Positions 58,027-64,000 of a stretch of DNA of 64,000 nucleotides are shown piece after piece (position 1 is the first letter of the stretch; each line of letters opens with the position of its first letter). A program made the translations under genes and the position numbers. The notes beneath the pieces are model-generated. The model had not been told where the DNA came from. It saw only the letters and a program-made list of their open reading frames with translations, and did not search any database. This DNA comes from Dinochytrium kinnereticum (Eukaryota > Chytridiomycota > Chytridiomycetes > Chytridiales > Chytridiaceae): the NCBI GenBank assembly GCA_027604005.1, contig JADGJT010000029.1:32140-96139 (forward strand). The letters are read 5' to 3'.

Positions 58027-59845
58027 TTATTGCTGAAAAAGGAACAAGTTGTTGGTTGCAGCCAAGGCAATCGTCTGTGAAAGAAAAGAGAAAAGAAATT
58101 AGCACGAGACAATTAAGAAAATGCATGCTTACGTTCTCCCGTGGATGCCAAGAAGCATGCAAGATCTTCTTTCCAAAATCAAGGGCATCGACGTTCATAA
58201 ATTCCTCCTTCTTAGAGGTTTTTCTAGGAGTAGCCTTGTTTTTAGTGGAGCCCACACGCTTGGCCTTGAAAGCACTCTTATCGGCTTGCAAGACGGTGGT
58301 GTTCTTGTTCACGCAATCGTAGATATGGAAGAAGTTGCTGTACGATCCAGTCAACACGTGGCTGGAAGTAAATGAAGTATATCAGCAAATCGAATCGCGC
58401 ATTGCATCCTCACGTTCCGTCACCACTAAAGGTGCACTCGAATTTGTCAAATATACAATCATTCTCGTAGAGATCGCACAACTTGCTGCGAAGGTGGTCG
58501 TGAATGTTAATGGTCTGAACGGGCTTTGTCTCCATGTTAAGATCCCAGATCTTAAGGGTAAGGTAATCCCTAGAAAGTATGTATCTTCCATCCCTGCTAA
58601 ATTTCAGGTCGGAGATCGAAGAGATGATCTCAGAGAAGAACGACTTGTTCTGGGGATCCTCTTCCTCCTCAAACACTGCAAGCAAAAAGAGTTTAAAAAG
58701 GGGGGATAAATTATCTCGATATGCCTACTTTTAGAGTGTGAGTCGCAAAGAGCCGACTGCCTCATATCGTTCAGCTTAATAGTACCCTTACTGCTACTGT
58801 ACATAAACAGGTTGCAATGGACTGGGTGGAACTCTGATGCCGTAATAACTTCCGTCAGCTCCTCCATATTAACCGGCTTGATATCAACAATATCTGAAAA
58901 CATGTAAGAAGGAATTTTAGCGTCAAGAATAAGTACTAAAGCTTTGGTCAGAGATGTTGAGGTTCCATAGGTTGATACGAAGGTCGTCAGCAGAGAGATA
59001 AGTTTCGCCGTCCGAGTTCACGGAGATGGAGTTGATGTGGTAGGCGTGAGCGTTCTGGTAGATCTTCCTCGGAATCGCAGCAATCATAGTATCATGATGA
59101 ATAAGTTTTGGAAGTTTCAAGGACGATCGGGTGACAGAGGATCCAATGTTTCCTCCTCCCGCTCCAGCATCTGGCAAGTTGTTCTCCGCAACGACCTTGA
59201 TTGACTTTTCAAAAACCTTCCAGAGTTTGATGGTTTTGTCTTGGACGGGTTAATAATTCACGAGAAAGACAGGTCAGTGAAGAGGCATACCATTAGTCGA
59301 GAGCAAGAAGTGGGCGGCGTTCTGACGCTTACACCACCTAATCTTGTTAATTTTCTCCTCAATCTCTAAACTCTTGAGATAGTCGAATTCTGGTTCATGC
59401 GACTGAAACTCTGTGTAGAACTTGTACTCGCACCCTTTTTTCTACGAAATGTCATGATGAATGCTGATAGAATAGACAGTACCCCTTCATTCCGCTCAAA
59501 GAGCACGACTCGACCTCCTTTGTCACCAGTGGCAAGGTAATCACCCGTATCATCGAATTCGACGGCCGAGATGATATCCGCTAGCAATCAGGGTCAAAAA
59601 TCTGGTCACAATCCTCCTAATCTACCTTCGGTCACATCCTCAACCTCTCCTTTATCTCCAAAGCATTGTCGGAACTGTCATATGGAAAGGAAGTATTGTG
59701 TGCAAGAAAAAGCGAATCAAGAGTGAAGTGAATATGACCGCCCAACATCGAAAACCATTAAAACGGAAGGCCACCCTGTCGATGACTCTTGAGTGCAAAA
59801 TATTCTGACCTGCCAGCCATTGTTCTCATCAGCGATTCCCGCCAT
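58027..59845 (-). CDS. CDC55: PP2A regulatory subunit B55 (Cdc55)
   Basis: WD40 substrate-specifying subunit of protein phosphatase 2A, acting in mitotic exit and checkpoint control. Short first exons: [12 protein letters not shown], then [16 protein letters not shown], then [20 protein letters not shown] (B55 signature). Further blocks: [127 protein letters not shown] and [20 protein letters not shown]. The last exon, [15 protein letters not shown], ends at TAA 58027-58029. About 10 introns, mostly 40-60 nt. Start ATG at 59845. Confidence 0.95.
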
Positions 59846-60583
59846 AATGCCAGTCGTAGTCTGCAGTCACATCAACGAGGAAGGAAGTGGGGAGGTTTGG
59901 TCAGCAGCTGGCCGTCATCGTTTCGCCCCTCCCATCAGCATCACCCAGCATCATTCATCAAGCATCACGCAGGCGATCTTACTTTTCAGCGAATCTGCTT
60001 GTGATGTCGGGTAGCCGCTTGTCCACGCGTGATTCCCAATGAGTTCCTTCGTTGATCGCTTCCCTCTCAACAGCTCATACACCACCCAAAAATAATTTTT
60101 TTTCCTCTTCCAATTTTTGGCCCCAACCAAACGACGAAGCGGCAACCCAGTCGTTTTTGCGCTTGCATCGCAACTCATCGCGACATGCGGGCGGCACCCA
60201 CGAGATCCATATCGGCACTGAAGCGTCGGTGAAATTCCAGATGCCTTGAGCGGGAGGATTCACGCGTGGTGTTGCTATCTGGATTTGGTCGATCATCACG
60301 CTCATCCTGCTCGCTCTGGCCTGTCCGTTATGGAGTAACAGCGATGCACTTTGTGGTGATAAGCGCGCGTGAAGCTGAATGCAGAATGCTCTCCTGTGTC
60401 CCCCATACCCCAATCAAGCACTTTCAGATTCATCTGTGGTCGGGCCGTACGCCATGGCGCGCGCTGTCACATTACAGTCTCAATTGTGCCACTTGACATT
60501 CATTCCGGACAGCCATACTGTTAACCAACACGGCATCATCGCCTGCTATGTCCAAGTTTTTGTAATCCATCCACCACATACTC
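59846..60583. other. Divergent intergenic region, about 740 bp
   Basis: Between the PP2A-B55 start (minus) and the PIP5K start (plus). Contains CATCA-rich sequence near 59.93-59.97 kb and several open frames up to 125 codons with no recognisable domain. I see no RNA gene. Confidence 0.5.
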
Positions 60584-63500
60584 ATGCCCCCTTCACACGA
60601 CCCGAAAACACAAGCTGCTGGAGTGACGCTGGCCCTGGATGCACACGCTCGCAGCTGGACGTTTCCCACCATCTCGCTGGATCTGTTCGCAGGCATCACA
60701 CTGGGTGTGGCCACCGTAATGCTGGGTCAACTCATATTTGCAAGGTCTGACTACCTTTCCGCATCGCTCGAGGTACTCATATGATTCAGGTTGCGCATTG
60801 AGAGGCTCAGGTTTGATGACCTCGTTGCTGGCCTCATCTTCATGGTATTTGGCGGCTCAAGCAGTGACGTCAGGAACGCGGAAGATGGCGGCGCTACCGA
60901 CGGTATGCCTGGTATCGCCTCGGGAGGCAACGAAGTCCTGACTGGAGACACGGGCTCATCAGGAGTAAATGGAAAGAGGGCTGTAGAGGAGCTCGCGGTT
61001 GTCAGGCAATGCCGGTTGGCTGTTCGTGCTGCCATGATGCTGGCAGAGACCAGCCCCGAATCCATCGCTTACACGTCAAGCATGGTTGAATCAGATGACT
61101 CAATCCAAATAGAATGCCGTGATACTGTTCAAGTGGAAGAGAATGCTCCATTGAACCAAGACGGTGAAGCTGACCTACCATCACCGTTTCTCGTGTCAGC
61201 AACGGAGCCAGAATCAAACGCCACCGGATTTAATCTCAAGAGAAACAGACAGGCTGAATGTTCTGGCTATCATGCGGGAAAGCGAACGCAGAGGCTGGGA
61301 TTGACGGAGGCTATGCCACATCTTGACTCTCACGTTGGCAAAAGGTCACCCGATCGACCCCCTCCTGTCAGTTCTTCCAAACTTCCACGTCTTTTAAGTT
61401 GGAGAAGAGACAAGGGAAAAGAAAGCTTTTTGACGATTCGGTCGACACCGGACGGCAAACAGTCGGGCCGCTTTCATTCACCAGATGATGATGACTTCGA
61501 ACCGAGCCTGTCCACGTTTGCAATTCCCAAGGCGCATTCACCGTCCATGGCAGACATGTTCAAACCAATGGAGACATTTTTCAAGGATAGTTCTGCAGAG
61601 GATAGCTTCCACGGGGATCCTGAAGGTACTTGTGCCCTTTTATCACTGCTAATTGAAGATTAGGTTTCTCTTCTTCACACATACTAGATCGCCATAACTT
61701 TACGAGCGAGAATCACTTTGACTGGACCATACCGGGATTTGGGCGCGTTCGCTTCACGGATTACGCCCCTCTAGCGTTCAAAGCTGTGAGGGTGCAATTT
61801 GGATACTCTGTTAAGGATCTTGAAACCGCGCTTTCGGATCCTTGCACCGCTGAGCTAACTGCTGGAAAGTCTGATTCAGGTTGGCTGTGTTCCGTGTTTT
61901 TTAACTAGCTCCGATTTTGTCCTCTCACTTTCTTACTTCGACCTTTAGTATTCTTCAAAACGGAGAATCAAAGATTCCTCTTTAAAACACTCCGAGGTGC
62001 TGAGCCAGAAAACCTTCGACAGTTTCTTCCAGAGGTGAGTAGAGTCTATTAAAATACATTTCTCATGATGAACGTTTTTTGAATAGTACCTATCACATAT
62101 AACCCGATTCCCAGACACCTTTCTCCCTCGATACCTTGGATTTTACACCTTTGAAATGGTGTCGCGACCATCTTCAAATTCCTCCTTAATGGCATCCCAA
62201 AGCTCGTTCACAAGACCAGACAATCAGCGAGATCTTATATTGAGTGCTTTATCGAGGAGCTTCACGGTCGTGGTCATGGCCAACGTTTTTGACACAGACC
62301 TTGAGGTTGCTCAACGGTTTGATTTTAAAGGCTCTACGGTCGGTCGGCAAACTTTGAGCACAACGGCTGTGAGTGAGCAAGTGCCTGACGGTGTCATTAG
62401 GCCTCCAGTTATGTCTGAATCGAAATCTCTTGGATTGGGCTTTGAAGATGAGTTGATCTTTCCTTCGACTCCAGGACGTTCAAATTCAGGACCACCACAA
62501 AGCCCCACATATCCGTCGCAGCGATTCGACCCGTCTCAAAAGATGCAATCTCCTTTATCATCCGCTGTTAAGATGGGCGATTCCTCCGAGTCACGGCTGT
62601 CGATTGATGTTGGTCAGCTGACGCTCAAGGAGTTGGATTTTGAGAGGCTGTTACAGGCCCGCCAGTCAAATCTTCTTCATTTCGGTGCTGAGCGAAAGAG
62701 ACGATTTCTTTGTCAGTTTGAGCTTGACATCAATCTTCTTAAGAAGTATGGGTTCATGGATTACAGGTGAGTCGGGGGGTTTGTTTTTTTTTTTAATCAA
62801 TGAACCTTGACCGTTATTTCTTTTCAGCGTTTTGATCGGGGTTCATCGAAAGAAGGTACACAAAATCCCAACCCCACCACCTGAACCGCAAGACAAGAAT
62901 CTCAAACCGAAACCAATCATGTCCTCCCTCCGCGCCCTGACCTCCTCAAGACCCAGACCCATCTCCCTAATGAGTCTCTTCACATCTCCACCGTCCGATC
63001 CGCCTCCAAAAGACCAGGCAGACACCCCTGAAACCCCTCTCATCCGTTCAAGCTCCTCCCGTCCCGCTCTTCAGCGAAAGCGATCCATCACCATCGTCAT
63101 GCCGCCAAGCTCGTTTCCCAGTCACGGGGCATCGCCTCTCGCTGGTGGCAGGGTGAGAGAGGTGGAGGGGGGTGGTCAACGTGGTGGTGGGGTTATGGGG
63201 ACGATCACGTCGGCGGGGTTTGCGATGTTTACGATGTTGGGGCCGAAGAAGATTATGAGGGCTGCTAACGGTGTGCTTGCGGGTGGGGAGGGGACGGGAG
63301 GGGATGATGTGGATACGTTGAGTTTTGCAAGTGGGGTTCATGCTGATGCTGTGCAGGCTAGGTTTTTGGAGGAGGAAGGGGAGGAGGAAGAGGAGGAGGA
63401 GGAGGACGAGGAGGATGAGGTGGGGGATGTTGCTGGTGAAGTTACGGAGTTGGAGCATGTTTGTGTCGTAAGAGACGAGGAGAGCAGCGTGAAACCGCAG

Positions 63501-63991
63501 CCTAAGGAGTTGAAGGGTGAGGAACAAGCTTCGTATGGGACCTTTTCCGAGACGTTACCATTTGGAAAGAGCTTCAAAGGAGGCATTAAAAGCGAAGGAT
63601 TTGTCGCAGAGGGAGTTGAATACGAGGTACGCGTACTCCCTTCCCCTCTCCTTTACCCAAACCGCTTCCCCCCTTTATTCCAACCCATGTTTTACCCTGA
63701 AAGGTCTACTTTGTGGGGATCATAGACGTGCTGCAAAAATTCAACTTTGCGAAGTGGCTTGAACGTGGCATTCAAAAGCAGAAGCAGCTGTTCTCCATTA
63801 AGCCCACATCCCCGACAACACCAAGTTACGAGGTTGTTCAGCCATTCCCTGCTGTTCAGCATCTTGGATTAGAGATTCCGACGTCCCTAGCTGGCTTGAT
63901 TCATCTGCAGCAACAGGAGGAGGCTTATAATAAGCAGATAGAGGAGTTAAGAGGTCTGGGCGGTGATCGAATCAGGGCTGGGTTTTATTAA
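60584..63991 (+). CDS. MSS4: Phosphatidylinositol-4-phosphate 5-kinase with N-terminal hydrophobic segment
   Basis: Makes PI(4,5)P2. Exon 1 from Met 60584 carries a hydrophobic helix (LDLFAGITLGVATVMLGQLI) spliced over a 44-nt intron to ARLRIERLRFDDLVAGLIFM, a second short hydrophobic patch. A long Ser/Pro/Glu linker follows. The PIPK core starts near 61.7 kb: FDWTIPGFGRVRFTDYAPLA, FRQLR-like FGYSVKDLETALS, VFFKTENQRFLFKTLRG (ATP Lys), LSHITRFPDTFLPRYLGFYT, RFDFKGSTVGR, LTLKELDF, LDINLLKKYGFMDYSVLIGV, and, after a final intron, VYFVGIIDVLQKFNFAKWLE. There is a ~90-residue insert after the FKGSTVGR motif and a ~270-residue insert (with an E/D run) before the IID motif. The activation-loop region after IID (KQLFSIKPTSPTTPSY) diverges from yeast Mss4. 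Stop TAA at 63989-63991. Confidence 0.85.
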
Positions 63992-64000
63992 CTTTTTTTT

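Overview
The window is nuclear DNA from a filamentous-type or zoosporic fungus. Most genes are split by very short GT-AG introns (about 35-110 nt), intergenic gaps are often under 100 bp, and several proteins are fungal in character (a Rax2-like polarity protein, a kexin, a class II NADH dehydrogenase). The gene for the axonemal dynein assembly factor DNAAF1/ODA7 at 55.6-57.6 kb points to a flagellated lineage, most simply Chytridiomycota or a relative. This is inference; no rRNA or marker gene lies in the window.

Layout. 0-8.1 kb: the 3' end of RRP1 (rRNA processing), then two divergent armadillo-repeat genes sharing a ~50 bp gap; the plus-strand one also carries a SPRY domain. 8.2-11.8 kb (minus): CstF-64, secreted glutaminyl cyclase, XPA. 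11.9-20.2 kb (plus): MON2, ferrochelatase and CPSF30, separated by only 44 and 9 bp. 20.2-24.6 kb: a small acidic orphan (minus), a type II NADH dehydrogenase holding a 10-N assembly gap, and GET3 (minus). 25.4-30.2 kb: a putative GPI-anchored orphan, ALG10, AAGAB/p34 and TAF8; the last two overlap head to head. 30.3-42.0 kb: a Rax2-like membrane protein ending in an SH3 domain (minus), a divergent kexin, and the CHL1/DDX11 helicase. 42.8-51.3 kb: a farnesylatable DnaJ (minus) and a complete xanthine dehydrogenase (plus). 51.4-55.4 kb: UTP6 (minus) and a divergent secreted HExxH protease. 55.6-64.0 kb: DNAAF1 and the PP2A B55 subunit (minus), then a PIP 5-kinase with an N-terminal hydrophobic segment (plus).

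The genes are mainly conserved housekeeping functions: ribosome biogenesis (RRP1, UTP6), pre-mRNA 3' processing (CstF-64, CPSF30), transcription and repair (TAF8, XPA, CHL1), trafficking (MON2, GET3, AAGAB, KEX2), N-glycosylation (ALG10), heme and respiration (ferrochelatase, NDH2), purine catabolism (XDH) and signalling (PP2A-B55, PIP5K). I see no CRISPR array, no complete transposon and no tRNA or rRNA gene. The most notable items are an intron immediately before the DnaJ stop codon whose retention would delete the CaaX box, the Rax2-SH3 architecture, a 15-nt microexon in the CstF-64 RRM, repeated EEID motifs in the DNAAF1 tail, and the unusual PIP5K. Exon boundaries were read by eye from conserved protein sequence and splice dinucleotides. 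Gene spans are given from start to stop codon, introns included.
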